NCBI RefSeq assembly: GCF_002925845.1
Contig: NZ_PDNI01000087.1
Location: forward strand, 29,874 to 93,873
Direction: 5' to 3'
Length of the DNA: 64,000 nt
DNA from: Roseovarius nitratireducens
Lineage (GTDB): Bacteria > Pseudomonadota > Alphaproteobacteria > Rhodobacterales > Rhodobacteraceae
Both the position numbers and the translations under genes were made by a program. The notes beneath the pieces were generated by a model. It was given only the letters and a program-made list of their open reading frames with translations. It was not told where the DNA came from and did not search any database. Positions 1-8,417 of the stretch are shown here, in pieces (position 1 is the first letter of the stretch; each line of letters opens with the position of its first letter).

Positions 1-306
1 CGCGCCCTTTTCGCCCGTCACCGTGGCCTCGATCCAGCGGGCCTGCTCGTCGCTATCGTCGCCGGGTAGGCCGCGGCACACGTCCTCCAGCGGGTATTTC
101 GACAGGATCGCCACCCCGTTGAAGCCCTTCTGCCCGTGGGTCTCTACGTTGTAGCCGCGATCCTCGAACATCTCGCGCGGGAAGTTCTCGTCCACCGACT
201 TGATTTCCTGTAGCAACACCACGTCCGGGGACGCCTCGTCCAGCCAGTCGCAGAGCGCGGCATGCCGCGCCTTGATCCCGTTGATGTTGAAACACGCGAT
301 ACGCAT
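1..306 (-). CDS. xthA: Exodeoxyribonuclease III, 3' part cut by the window edge
   Basis: The first 102 codons are visible and the rest lies off the left edge. The product is an AP endonuclease and 3'-5' exonuclease of the exonuclease III (EEP) family used in base-excision repair. The start reads MRIACFNINGIKAR, with the family's metal- and phosphate-binding Asn residues, followed by DVVLLQEIKS, whose Glu34 is the Mg-binding residue, and GFNGVAILSKYPL. It begins with ATG at 304-306 and reads leftward. The family is normally about 260 residues, so about 60% is missing here only because of the window boundary. Confidence 0.9.
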   Translation of the reverse strand, partial: MRIACFNINGIKARHAALCDWLDEASPDVVLLQEIKSVDENFPREMFEDRGYNVETHGQKGFNGVAILSKYPLEDVCRGLPGDDSDEQARWIEATVTGEKGA

Positions 307-365
307 GGCCGCCTCTCCCGTCGCCCTTTTTCCTCTATCGCGCGGCCTCGCGCGTGGTGCAAGGC

Positions 366-689
366 TCAGATCGAGAAGGACGTGCCGCAGCCGCAGGAGG
401 CGGTGGCATTGGGATTGTCGATGGTAAAGCGCGCGCCGATCAGTTCTTCGGTGAAGTCGATTGTCGCGCCCGCAAGGAAGGGCAGCGATACGCTGTCTAC
501 CACGACCCGCTCGCCCTCGCCTTCGAGCACGAGATCGTCCTCGGCGGCGGAATCGAGCCGGATATCGTACTGAAACCCCGAACAGCCGCCGCCCTCGACC
601 GCCACGCGCAGCGCCTTGCCGTCGGCGCCGGCACCGATCTCGGCGAGGCGGGCATAAGCGCGGGGGGTGACCTTGGGGGGCAGTTGCAT
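366..689 (-). CDS. erpA: Iron-sulfur cluster insertion protein ErpA (A-type carrier)
   Basis: A 107-residue HesB/IscA-type carrier that delivers Fe-S clusters to apo-proteins in the cytoplasm. The three ligand cysteines are present: Cys36 in GGGCSGFQY, and Cys99 and Cys101 in the terminal CGCGTSFSI. The start MQLPPKVTPRAYARL at 689 fits the family length; upstream in-frame codons would add an unlike N-terminal extension. It is transcribed divergently from dgt across a short AT-richer gap. ErpA and IscA are hard to separate by sequence alone, but the C-terminal pattern and the lone position outside a suf/isc cluster favour ErpA. Confidence 0.85.
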   Translation of the reverse strand: MQLPPKVTPRAYARLAEIGAGADGKALRVAVEGGGCSGFQYDIRLDSAAEDDLVLEGEGERVVVDSVSLPFLAGATIDFTEELIGARFTIDNPNATASCGCGTSFSI

Positions 690-765
690 GGGTGTCCTCG
701 GTGGTTTCGCGTGACAGTTCTTTCTGCAATATATGCTCCGAGTGCCCCGCCACAAGGACCGATCA

Positions 766-1935
766 ATGACCGCCCCTTTCGCGACCGACCCGGGCCGGAC
801 ACGCGGCCGCCGCGTGGCGGAGGAAGAGAGCGCGTTTCGCTCGCCCTTTCAGCGCGACCGCGACCGCATCATCCATTCCAGCGCCTTTCGCAGGCTCAAG
901 CACAAGACACAGGTGTTTGTCGCGCACGAGGGCGATTACTACCGCACCCGGCTCACCCATTCGATCGAGGTGGCGCAGGTGGCGCGTACCATCGCGGGCG
1001 CGCTTGGCCTCGACACCGACCTGACCGAGGCCGTCGCGCTTGCCCATGACCTCGGCCATACGCCCTTTGGCCACGCGGGCGAGGATACGCTCGCCGCGCT
1101 GATGGCGCCCTATGGCGGTTTCGATCACAACGCGCAGGCGCTCCGCATCGTGACGGTGCTAGAGCGCCACTATGCCGCCTTCGACGGGCTCAACCTCACA
1201 TGGGAGACGCTGGAAGGGCTGGCCAAGCATAACGGTCCGGTGACGGGCGATCTGCCGCTGGCGCTGGCAGAATGCGACGCGGTGCACGGGCTGGAGCTTG
1301 GCACCCATGCGGGCGGCGAGGCGCAGGTGGCGGCCATCGCCGACGATATCGCCTACAACAACCACGACCTGCATGACGGGCTGCGCGCGGGGTTATTTGT
1401 CGACGAGGAAATCGCGGCGCTGCCCATTGTCGGCCCCTGTTATGCCGAGGTGGACCGGCTCTACCCGCGCCTCGATCCCAAGCGCCGCCGCCACGAGGCG
1501 CTGCGCCGGGTATTCGGTGAGATGGTGGGCGACGTGATCGCCGAGAGCCAGCGCCTGCTGGCCGCCCATTCGCCGGGTTCGGTGGAGGAGCTGCGCGCAC
1601 TTGGGGTGCCGGTGATCCGTTTTTCGCCCGGGCTGTGGGAGGATTTGCAGGCGATCCGGGCGTTCCTCTTTACCCGGATGTATCGCGCCCCGGCGGTCAA
1701 CGACATGCGGCGCATGGTGGCGCGGGTGATCGGCGAGTTGTTCCCGGTCTACCTCGACGCGCCCGACCACCTGCCCGAAGAATGGCGCGCGGACGTGGCG
1801 CGCGCGCCTGACCGCGCGGCGCTGGCGCGCTTGGTGGGCGATTACATCGCCGGCATGACCGACCGGTTCGCATTGCAAAGCCACGCCCGGCTGGTTGGTG
1901 GGACGTCGGCACAAGACCTGCCGGACGGGGTGTAG
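766..1935 (+). CDS. dgt: Deoxyguanosinetriphosphate triphosphohydrolase-like protein
   Basis: A 389-residue HD-domain dNTPase-like protein that hydrolyses dNTPs to the deoxynucleoside and tripolyphosphate. The N-terminus contains the family block FRRLKHKTQVF (41-51), followed by the HD metal site with His65 (LTHSIEVAQ) and His94-Asp95 (LAHDLGHTPFGHAGE). The ATG at 766 is preceded by AAGGA; an ATG 33 bases upstream lacks such a site. In Rhodobacteraceae this gene normally precedes argS, as here, although a degenerate SDR gene lies between them. Confidence 0.93.
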   Translation: MTAPFATDPGRTRGRRVAEEESAFRSPFQRDRDRIIHSSAFRRLKHKTQVFVAHEGDYYRTRLTHSIEVAQVARTIAGALGLDTDLTEAVALAHDLGHTPFGHAGEDTLAALMAPYGGFDHNAQALRIVTVLERHYAAFDGLNLTWETLEGLAKHNGPVTGDLPLALAECDAVHGLELGTHAGGEAQVAAIADDIAYNNHDLHDGLRAGLFVDEEIAALPIVGPCYAEVDRLYPRLDPKRRRHEALRRVFGEMVGDVIAESQRLLAAHSPGSVEELRALGVPVIRFSPGLWEDLQAIRAFLFTRMYRAPAVNDMRRMVARVIGELFPVYLDAPDHLPEEWRADVARAPDRAALARLVGDYIAGMTDRFALQSHARLVGGTSAQDLPDGV

Positions 1936-2233
1936 GCTTGCCGCCTGGTACAGGGACGGAAGCGCTCGACCCGGCAATGGCGCGCGGGATGGTGGGCGCG
2001 CCCGGTGTCGGGGCGCAATGGCTGGCATGGCAGTTGCAGATGCCCGCCATCGTGCTGATGCTGCGCGACTGGCGCGCAGCGCTTCGTCGTGGGCGAGGAC
2101 GCGCCACGGCGTGGCGAGGACATGCGTATCGCCGCCCTTGCCCCGCCGCGCGACACCGGCGGGGACACGCAGCCGCCGGCAAGTTGAAGCGCGTGATGCC
2201 GGGTGCTAGTGATGTCCACGGGATGCGTATCGA

Positions 2234-2839
2234 GTGGGTGAGGGTGGTGTGGACGGGGAGACATCTCGGAAAACCGTGCTGATCGCGTCTGCGGGCTGTG
2301 CGGTCGGTGGAGAGCTGGCAGAAAGGTTCGCGGCGACAGGGGCGCTGGTGGTCGTGGCCGATCATGCCGAACGGCGCGCGCTGGCACTGGCGCGGCGCGC
2401 GCCCGGAAGGATCGAGAGCCTGACGCTCGATTGCCTGCGTCCCGGCCAATGCCGACGGTTGGGCGAGATATGGGGCGACACGCCGCTCGACCTGCTGGTA
2501 CATCTGCACCCGCTGCGTAGCCCGCGACGTCTCGGGGCGGCGGTGGCGGCGATCCCGGCACTGACGCGCGCGCTGATGGACGGGCTGGCGCAGGGAGAGG
2601 GGCTGGTGCTCGTCGGCTGCCGTGCGGCAAGCCATGACGCGCGCCCCGAGGCGCGGGCGTTCGACGCGGCGCTGGCGGCGCTCGCCCCGCACATGCAGGC
2701 CGAGGCGGGCACGCACGCCCGTGTCAACGTTCTGCGGCTCGGCCCGTACACCGGACGCACGGCGCTGATACATGAGGCGCGGCGGCTCGCGGAGGGGGCG
2801 CGCGACGGGCCGCGCGGCGCGGTGATCAACCTCGCCTGA
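2234..2839 (+). CDS. Degenerate short-chain dehydrogenase/reductase-like protein
   Basis: A 201-residue protein with a Rossmann-like layout. A strand and glycine loop TVLIASAGCAVGGELAERFA (14-33) is followed by DLLVHLHPL, then GLVLVGCRAAS and a HARVNVLRLGP segment that matches the late part of SDR proteins. The catalytic Tyr-x-x-x-Lys is not there: the aligned position reads F143-D-A-A-L147, and the glycine motif is GxxxGG. It may be a cofactor-binding or structural paralogue rather than an enzyme. The start is uncertain: GTG at 2234 or GTG at 2249, which has AGGG just upstream. It sits between dgt and argS on the same strand. Confidence 0.6.
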   Translation: MGEGGVDGETSRKTVLIASAGCAVGGELAERFAATGALVVVADHAERRALALARRAPGRIESLTLDCLRPGQCRRLGEIWGDTPLDLLVHLHPLRSPRRLGAAVAAIPALTRALMDGLAQGEGLVLVGCRAASHDARPEARAFDAALAALAPHMQAEAGTHARVNVLRLGPYTGRTALIHEARRLAEGARDGPRGAVINLA

Positions 2840-2868
2840 GCGGGCGGCGAGAACCGCGCCCAAGGCGA

Positions 2869-2896
2869 TTGACGCGCGGGCCACGGGTGGTAAACC
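2869..2896 (+). promoter_or_regulatory. Predicted sigma-70 promoter for argS
   Basis: A TTGACG -35 hexamer at 2869-2874 and a TAAACC -10 hexamer at 2891-2896 are separated by 16 bases. They lie 30-58 bases upstream of the argS start and just after the stop of the preceding gene. Confidence 0.4.
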
Positions 2897-2926
2897 GGCG
2901 CGCGTGCCAACACGGAAAGGCGGCTC

Positions 2927-4672
2927 ATGAACCTCTTTGACGACATTCGCGGTCTCGTTCTCGATACCTTGGGCGGTCTGCAGGCCGAAGGTGCGCTGCC
3001 CGCCTCGCTCGACCTCGGGAACGTCACTGTCGAGCCGCCGCGCGATCCCGCGCATGGCGACATGGCGACCAATGCCGCGATGGTGCTGGCGAAACCGGCG
3101 GGGATGAAGCCGCGTGACATCGCCACCGTGCTCGCGGAGCACCTCGCCGCCGATGCGCGCATCGATAGCGCCGAGGTGGCCGGCCCCGGTTTTCTCAACC
3201 TGCGGCTGGCACCTGCGGTCTGGCACGATGTGCTGCGCGATGCGCTGCGGCAGGGGGCCGATTTCGGCCGCGCCACGCTGGGGCAGGATCGCCGGGTCAA
3301 TGTCGAATACGTCTCGGCCAATCCGACCGGCCCGTTGCACGTCGGCCACACTCGCGGCGCGGTGTTCGGCGATGCGCTGGCGAGCCTCCTGGATTTCGCG
3401 GGCTATGACGTCACGCGCGAATACTACATCAACGACGGTGGCGCACAGGTCGATGTGCTCGCGCGCTCGGTCTACCTGCGCTATCTCGAGGCGCACGGGC
3501 AGGAGGTGGCCTTTGCCGATGGCACCTATCCGGGCGACTACCTGATCGAGGTGGGTCGCGCGCTCAAGGACAAGGTCGGCGCCGCGTATGTCGACGAGCC
3601 CGAAGCGGTCTGGCTGGCCGAGGTGCGCGACTTCGCCACCGACGCGATGATGACGCTCATCCGCGAGGACCTGGCCTCGCTTGGCGTCGAGATGGATCAC
3701 TTCTTCTCTGAGAAATCGCTCTACGGCACCGGATTGATCGAGGCCGCGATCGAGGATCTGCGCGGCAAGGGGCTGATCTATCGCGGCGTGCTCGAGCCGC
3801 CCAAGGGCAAGATGCCCGAGGACTGGGAACCGCGCGAGCAGACCCTGTTCAAATCGACGGAACACGGCGATGACGTGGACCGCCCGATCATGAAATCCGA
3901 TGGTGGATGGACTTATTTCGCCCCCGATATTGCCTATCATTATGACAAGATTTCAAGGGGATACGATCTGCTTATCGACGTGTTCGGCGCCGATCACGGT
4001 GGCTATGTCAAGCGGATGAAGGCCGCCGTGTCGGCGCTGTCGGATGGGCGCGTACCGATCGAGATCAAGCTGTGTCAACTGGTCAAGCTCTACAAGAACG
4101 GCGAGCCGTTCAAGATGTCCAAGCGCGCCGGCACCTTCATCACCCTGCGCGACGTGGTGGACGAGGTTGGACCAGACGTGACCCGTTTTGTCATGCTCAC
4201 GCGCAAGAACGACGCTGCGCTCGATTTCGACTTCGCGCGTGTTCTGGAACAGTCCAAGGACAACCCGGTCTTCTACGTCCAATACGCAAATGCGCGGGTC
4301 AACTCGGTGCTGCGCAAGGCTACTGCCGCGGGGATCACGGTGGATGACGCGGCACTTGCGGAGGCCGATCTGTCGGTGCTCTCGCACGAGGCGGAACTGG
4401 CGCTCGCGCGCAAGATCGCGGAATGGCCGCGGCAGGTGGAAAACGCCGCGCGCGCAGGCGAGCCGCACAGGGTGGCGTTCCACCTCTACGACCTGGCCTC
4501 GGAACTGCACGGTCTGTGGAACCGTGGCCATGACGAACCGGCGCTTCGCTTCCTGCAAGAGGGTGATCCGGCCACAACACGCGGGAAAATCGCGCTGGTG
4601 CGCGCGGCAACGGTTGTGATTTGCGCCGGTCTTGGTATCCTTGGCGTCACTCCGGTGGATGAGATGCGCTGA
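2927..4672 (+). CDS. argS: Arginyl-tRNA synthetase
   Basis: A 581-residue class I aminoacyl-tRNA synthetase that charges tRNA-Arg in the cytoplasm. The N-terminal Arg-tRNA-synthetase-type domain (1-100) is followed by the HIGH-type signature HVGH at 138-141 ([13 protein letters not shown]), the KMSKR loop at 396-400 and the C-terminal anticodon-binding domain. The length is normal for the family. The ATG at 2927 follows a GGAAAGG-like site. It heads the co-oriented run argS, SPOR protein, nagZ, scpA, scpB, which is a familiar order in Rhodobacteraceae. Confidence 0.97.
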   Translation: MNLFDDIRGLVLDTLGGLQAEGALPASLDLGNVTVEPPRDPAHGDMATNAAMVLAKPAGMKPRDIATVLAEHLAADARIDSAEVAGPGFLNLRLAPAVWHDVLRDALRQGADFGRATLGQDRRVNVEYVSANPTGPLHVGHTRGAVFGDALASLLDFAGYDVTREYYINDGGAQVDVLARSVYLRYLEAHGQEVAFADGTYPGDYLIEVGRALKDKVGAAYVDEPEAVWLAEVRDFATDAMMTLIREDLASLGVEMDHFFSEKSLYGTGLIEAAIEDLRGKGLIYRGVLEPPKGKMPEDWEPREQTLFKSTEHGDDVDRPIMKSDGGWTYFAPDIAYHYDKISRGYDLLIDVFGADHGGYVKRMKAAVSALSDGRVPIEIKLCQLVKLYKNGEPFKMSKRAGTFITLRDVVDEVGPDVTRFVMLTRKNDAALDFDFARVLEQSKDNPVFYVQYANARVNSVLRKATAAGITVDDAALAEADLSVLSHEAELALARKIAEWPRQVENAARAGEPHRVAFHLYDLASELHGLWNRGHDEPALRFLQEGDPATTRGKIALVRAATVVICAGLGILGVTPVDEMR

Positions 4673-4745
4673 ACGCCGCCGCCACCGGTGCGAGCAGGCA
4701 ACCAGGAACCGGCGACCATGTATCGCCGGTGGCGAGAGGCAGATC

Positions 4746-5615
4746 ATGGCAGAGATGCAGGCATCCCGGACGGAGTACGGGTCGGACGATCGCGTGGCGG
4801 TGGCCGTGACGAAATTTACCAATATTACTGGTGCGCTGGTCTCGATGGCGCTCTTGGCCGGAATTGGCCACTGGGGTTACCAGGTGATCATGCGCGACGT
4901 GTCGGGCGTGCCGGTTGTGCGCGCGCTCAGCGATCCCATGCGCGAGGCTCCGGCCGAGCCGGGCGGGCGCGAGGCGGCGCATCAGGGCCTGTCGGTCAAC
5001 CGTGTGGCGGCGCAGGCGGCGACGGCAGAGCCGCCCGACCGGGTAATCATCGCACCCCCGCCGCTCGATCTGACGCTAGAGGATATTCCGAGCACGGCGA
5101 GCACCACAGCACAGGCGTCGACGGCGCCGCGCTCGGGTGACGTGCATCTCGCGGTGGTGCGGCAACCGGCGCAGGCAGCGCCGCGCGCCGCGACTGAGCC
5201 CACACCCGAGCCCGAGACGCAGGCGCGCACTGAATCGGTCGAGGGGGGGCTCGGGCGGTCGTTGCGTCCGCAGCTGCGCCCGGCGCTGCCCGATCCGGTG
5301 GCCTACGCGCTCGCGGCGGCGACCAGCGCCCCGTCGGTCGAGGTCGATCCCGAAAGCCTGCCGACCGGTTCGCGGCTCGCGCAGCTCGGGGCCTTCGATT
5401 CGGCAGAGGTGGCGCGCTCGGAATGGGAGCGTCTGACAGCGCAGCTTGGTGATCTGCTGGACGGCAAACGCCGGGTGGTGCAGCGCGCCGAGAGCGGCGG
5501 GCGGACTTTCTACCGGCTGCGCGCAGCCGGGTTCGAAGACCTCGCGGATGCGCGCCGTTTCTGTTCGGCCTTGCAAGCAGAGCGGGCCGAGTGCATCCCG
5601 GTGGTTACTCGGTGA
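4746..5615 (+). CDS. SPOR-domain inner-membrane protein
   Basis: A 289-residue protein that probably binds septal peptidoglycan. Residues 27-48 form one membrane helix (ITGALVSMALLAGIGHWGY region). A long low-complexity, Pro/Ala/Glu-rich periplasmic linker follows, and residues from about 210 to 287 form a SPOR domain (RLAQLGAFDSAEVARSEWERL ... FYRLRAAGFEDLADARRFCSAL). The ATG at 4746 has GAGAGG upstream. Its stop overlaps the GTG start of nagZ, which implies translational coupling of two cell-wall genes. Confidence 0.85.
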   Translation: MAEMQASRTEYGSDDRVAVAVTKFTNITGALVSMALLAGIGHWGYQVIMRDVSGVPVVRALSDPMREAPAEPGGREAAHQGLSVNRVAAQAATAEPPDRVIIAPPPLDLTLEDIPSTASTTAQASTAPRSGDVHLAVVRQPAQAAPRAATEPTPEPETQARTESVEGGLGRSLRPQLRPALPDPVAYALAAATSAPSVEVDPESLPTGSRLAQLGAFDSAEVARSEWERLTAQLGDLLDGKRRVVQRAESGGRTFYRLRAAGFEDLADARRFCSALQAERAECIPVVTR

Positions 5616-6619
5616 CAGGGTTCGGCGCGGTCATTACCGGCGCCGAGGGGCATCGGCTAACTACTGGGGAAAAAGCGTTTTTTCGTGAAGTAAAGCCCTT
5701 CGGATTCATCCTCTTCGCGCGAAATATTGACACCCCCGACCAGGTGCGCGCGCTGTGCGACGAACTGCGCGAGGCGGCGGGGCACGAGGCGGTTATCACG
5801 ATCGACCAGGAAGGCGGGCGCGTGCAGCGCCTGCGTGCGCCTGCCTGGCGCGAGTGGCCCGCGCCACTCGATCACGTGGCCGCGGCTGGCGCGCGGGCGG
5901 CGGAGGCGCTGCACCTGCGCTACCGGATCATCGCCGACGAGCTTTTTGCCCTCGGGATCGACAGCAACTGTGCGCCTTTGGTGGATGTGGCGGGGCGGGA
6001 CACCCACCCGTTTCTGCGTGACCGCTGCTATGGCGAGACGGCGGGGCGGGTTGCGCTCTTTGGCCGAGCGGTGGCGGACGGGCTTATGGAGGGGGGCGTT
6101 CTGCCGGTGGTCAAGCACATCCCGGGACACGGGCGCGCGAGGGCTGACAGCCACCACGAACTGCCCCGCGTGACCGATCCGGCAGAGCATCTGGCCGAGG
6201 TAGACTTCGCCCCGTTCGAGGCGCTTGCCGATTTGCCGATGGCGATGACGGCGCATGTGGTCTATGCCGCGCTCGATGCGCGGCCCGCGACCTTGTCACC
6301 TGTTATCATTGAGGTAATTCGCCGCTCCATCGGGTTTGACGGGCTCTTGATGACCGACGATATCGCCATGAACGCGCTCTCGGGCAGCCTGGTAGAGCGG
6401 GCGCGGGCCGCGCTCGCGGCGGGGTGCGACGTGGTCCTGCACTGCAACGGCACGCTAGCCGAGCGACAGGCCGTGGCGGCGGCAGCGGGCGAGATGCGGG
6501 CCGCTGCGCAGGACCGTGCCGAGCGGGCGTTGTCCGCGCGCCGGACGCCCGATCCGGTTGACATCTCCGCCCTCGCGGCGCAGCTTGATGCGTTGACGGG
6601 CGGACGGCAACATGGCTGA
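5612..6619 (+). CDS. nagZ: Beta-N-acetylhexosaminidase (peptidoglycan recycling)
   Basis: A 335-residue glycoside hydrolase family 3 enzyme that removes N-acetylglucosamine from anhydro-muropeptides in the cytoplasm. The KHIPGHG motif at 168-174 is followed by the D-S-H loop (179-181) carrying the family's acid/base His, and by MTDD (247-250) with the nucleophile Asp. The likely start is GTG at 5612, which overlaps the previous stop as GTGA and gives the usual N-terminus TGFGAVITG. An ATG at 5591 is the alternative. The 3' end overlaps scpA by 8 bases. Confidence 0.93.
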   Translation: MTGFGAVITGAEGHRLTTGEKAFFREVKPFGFILFARNIDTPDQVRALCDELREAAGHEAVITIDQEGGRVQRLRAPAWREWPAPLDHVAAAGARAAEALHLRYRIIADELFALGIDSNCAPLVDVAGRDTHPFLRDRCYGETAGRVALFGRAVADGLMEGGVLPVVKHIPGHGRARADSHHELPRVTDPAEHLAEVDFAPFEALADLPMAMTAHVVYAALDARPATLSPVIIEVIRRSIGFDGLLMTDDIAMNALSGSLVERARAALAAGCDVVLHCNGTLAERQAVAAAAGEMRAAAQDRAERALSARRTPDPVDISALAAQLDALTGGRQHG

Positions 6620-7400
6620 AGACACCTTCGATGACAGCGCGGATCCGGTGCCTGTGGCCGAACGGCTCGCGGCGGAGGCGCTCATCGTCGATGTCGACGG
6701 GTTCGAGGGGCCGCTGGACCTGTTACTGACGCTCTCGCGCACGCAAAAGGTTGATTTAAGGCGCATTTCCGTCCTTCAACTGGCCCGGCAATACCTCACC
6801 TTTGTCGAGCAAGCGCGCGCCCTGCGGATCGAGCTGGCCGCCGATTACCTGGTGATGGCGGCGTGGCTTGCGTTTCTCAAGTCGCGTCTGCTCTTGCCGC
6901 CCGACCCCGCCGAAGAGGGGCCGTCGGGCGAGGACCTGGCCGCGCATCTGGCGTTTCAGCTTGAGCGGTTGCAGGCGATGCGGGATTGCGCGGCGCGGCT
7001 GATGGCGCGGGACCGGCTGGGGCGGGATTTCTTTGCGCGGGGGTTGCCCGAGGACGTGACACGGCGGCGTGAGGTGCGCTATACGGCGAACCTGCTGGAC
7101 CTGATGCAGGCCTATGCGCGGCTTCGCACGCGCGACGAATTTCGCCCCTTCGTCATGGACCGTGACGCAATTTTCACTATGGAACAAGCACTTGAGCGAT
7201 TGCGGGGGGTGATCGGCGAGGCGGCGACATGGACCGATATCGCGAGCTATCTGCCGGAGGGGTTCACCACCGATCGCCAAAGGCGGCGCTCGGCCACGGC
7301 CTCGACCTTTGCCGCGGCGCTGGAGCTTGTGAAGGAGGGGCGGGCGGAGCTGCGGCAGACCGAGATATTCGCGCCGGTCGAGCTTCGGCGGAAGGATTAA
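6612..7400 (+). CDS. scpA: Segregation and condensation protein A
   Basis: A 262-residue kleisin subunit of the SMC-ScpA-ScpB condensin that organises and segregates the chromosome. The N-terminal kleisin motif FEGPLDLLLTLSRTQKVDLRRI (near 34-55) is clear, as are the long helices LAADYLVMAAWLAFLKSRLLLPP and the C-terminal winged-helix region. It overlaps nagZ by 8 bases and is followed by scpB four bases later, so the three genes are probably co-translated. Confidence 0.95.
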   Translation: MAEDTFDDSADPVPVAERLAAEALIVDVDGFEGPLDLLLTLSRTQKVDLRRISVLQLARQYLTFVEQARALRIELAADYLVMAAWLAFLKSRLLLPPDPAEEGPSGEDLAAHLAFQLERLQAMRDCAARLMARDRLGRDFFARGLPEDVTRRREVRYTANLLDLMQAYARLRTRDEFRPFVMDRDAIFTMEQALERLRGVIGEAATWTDIASYLPEGFTTDRQRRRSATASTFAAALELVKEGRAELRQTEIFAPVELRRKD

Positions 7401-7404
7401 CAAC

Positions 7405-8073
7405 ATGCCGCAAGATATTGATACCGAAAAGGAAAGCCTGTTCGAGGCTCCGCCGATGGCCGAACAGGAACGGATGATCGAGGCGATGCTTTTTGCCGCC
7501 ACCGAGCCGATGGACACGCGCGAGATGGCAGCGAGGATGCCGCATGGATGCGATCCGGCGGAAGCGCTGGTCCATCTGAAAAAAAGGTATGAGGGACGGG
7601 GGGTTACGCTGGTGAAAGTGGGCGATGGCTGGGCCATGCGCACCGCGCCCGACCTTGGCTTTCTGATGCGGCGCGAGGTGGTGGAGACCCGCAAACTGAG
7701 CCGGGCGGCAATCGAGACATTGGCCATCATTGCCTACCATCAGCCGGTCACCCGCGCCGAGATCGAGGAGATACGCGGCGTGTCTGTCAGCCGGGGAACC
7801 GTCGATCAACTCCTTGAAATGGAATGGATTCGTTTCGGCAGACGCAAGATGACGCCGGGCCGTCCGGTGACCTTCGTGGTCACCGAGACATTCCTCGACC
7901 ATTTCGGTCTGGAAAGCGCGCGCGACCTGCCGGGGCTCAAGGAATTGCGCGCCGCGGGGCTGCTGGACAACCGCCCGCCGCCGGGGACATTGCCGGGGAT
8001 CGGCGACGGGGACGAGGAGGACGAGGACGCGGAGGTGCCGCCCGCAGGGCAGGACGAGTTGTTCGGGGACTGA
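7405..8073 (+). CDS. scpB: Segregation and condensation protein B
   Basis: A 222-residue winged-helix partner of ScpA in the condensin complex. Family blocks include MIEAMLFAATEPMD, the LVKVGDGWAMRTAPDL segment, TRKLSRAAIETLAIIAYHQPVTRAEIEEIRGVS and the GRPVTFVVTETFLDHFGL strand. The C-terminus is a short acidic tail (DGDEEDEDAE) common in this family. It starts 4 bases after the scpA stop. Confidence 0.95.
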   Translation: MPQDIDTEKESLFEAPPMAEQERMIEAMLFAATEPMDTREMAARMPHGCDPAEALVHLKKRYEGRGVTLVKVGDGWAMRTAPDLGFLMRREVVETRKLSRAAIETLAIIAYHQPVTRAEIEEIRGVSVSRGTVDQLLEMEWIRFGRRKMTPGRPVTFVVTETFLDHFGLESARDLPGLKELRAAGLLDNRPPPGTLPGIGDGDEEDEDAEVPPAGQDELFGD

Positions 8074-8111
8074 CGAACCTGTCGGTTCGCGGCCCGAACC
8101 GCACGGTTCGG
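8074..8111 (+). terminator. Two tandem GAACC/GGTTC stem-loops after scpB
   Basis: Immediately after the scpB stop, CGAACC (8074-8079) pairs with GGTTCG (8084-8089). Then CCGAACC (8094-8100) pairs with GGTTCGG (8105-8111) across a GCAC loop. There is no T-run, so these may slow or end transcription, or protect the 3' end, rather than act as classical intrinsic terminators. Confidence 0.4.
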
Positions 8112-8224
8112 CGCATCGCGCGGACGGTCGCGCAGGAAATCGTCAAGAAATTCGCCGCACCCGCCCTGATTTCCGCACGTTTCGGTGCTATGGTCCCGGC
8201 CAGAGGCAGCGAGAGGAGGGCGCG

Positions 8225-8410
8225 ATGAACGCCAACCAGATGATCAACATGGTGATCCGCATGGTCATGCGGCAGGTGATGCGCCGCGGGGTCAATGCCG
8301 GGATCGACAAGGTCACGCGTGGCCGCGGTGACAACGGTCCCGACGGGCAGAAGACCGCGCGCAATGCCCGCAAGACGATGAAACTGGGGCGGCGGATGGG
8401 GCGCTTCTGA
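8225..8410 (+). CDS. Small basic conserved hypothetical protein (61 residues)
   Basis: The protein is rich in Met, Arg and Lys (start MNANQMINMVIRMVMRQVMR; end KTMKLGRRMGRF) and has no cysteine or membrane segment. A strong GAGGAGG sequence lies 5-12 bases before the ATG, which makes translation likely. The Met/Arg periodicity suggests an amphipathic helix that could bind nucleic acid or membrane, but no function can be assigned. It follows scpB and converges on dcd with an 8-base gap. Confidence 0.65.
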   Translation: MNANQMINMVIRMVMRQVMRRGVNAGIDKVTRGRGDNGPDGQKTARNARKTMKLGRRMGRF

Positions 8411-8417
8411 CCGGGCG

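Noticed and set aside
1938-2282. Plus-strand frame in the 298-base gap after dgt
   Set aside because: It overlaps the SDR-like gene, has no clear ribosome-binding site, and shows no recognisable domain.
1842-2630. Long minus-strand open frame over dgt and the SDR-like gene
   Set aside because: It is Arg/Pro-rich with no family likeness, and it is opposite better-supported genes; typical of GC-rich shadow frames.
1697-3940. 747-codon minus-strand frame across dgt, SDR and argS
   Set aside because: It is a shadow of three genes, with His/Arg-rich repeats and no known domain.
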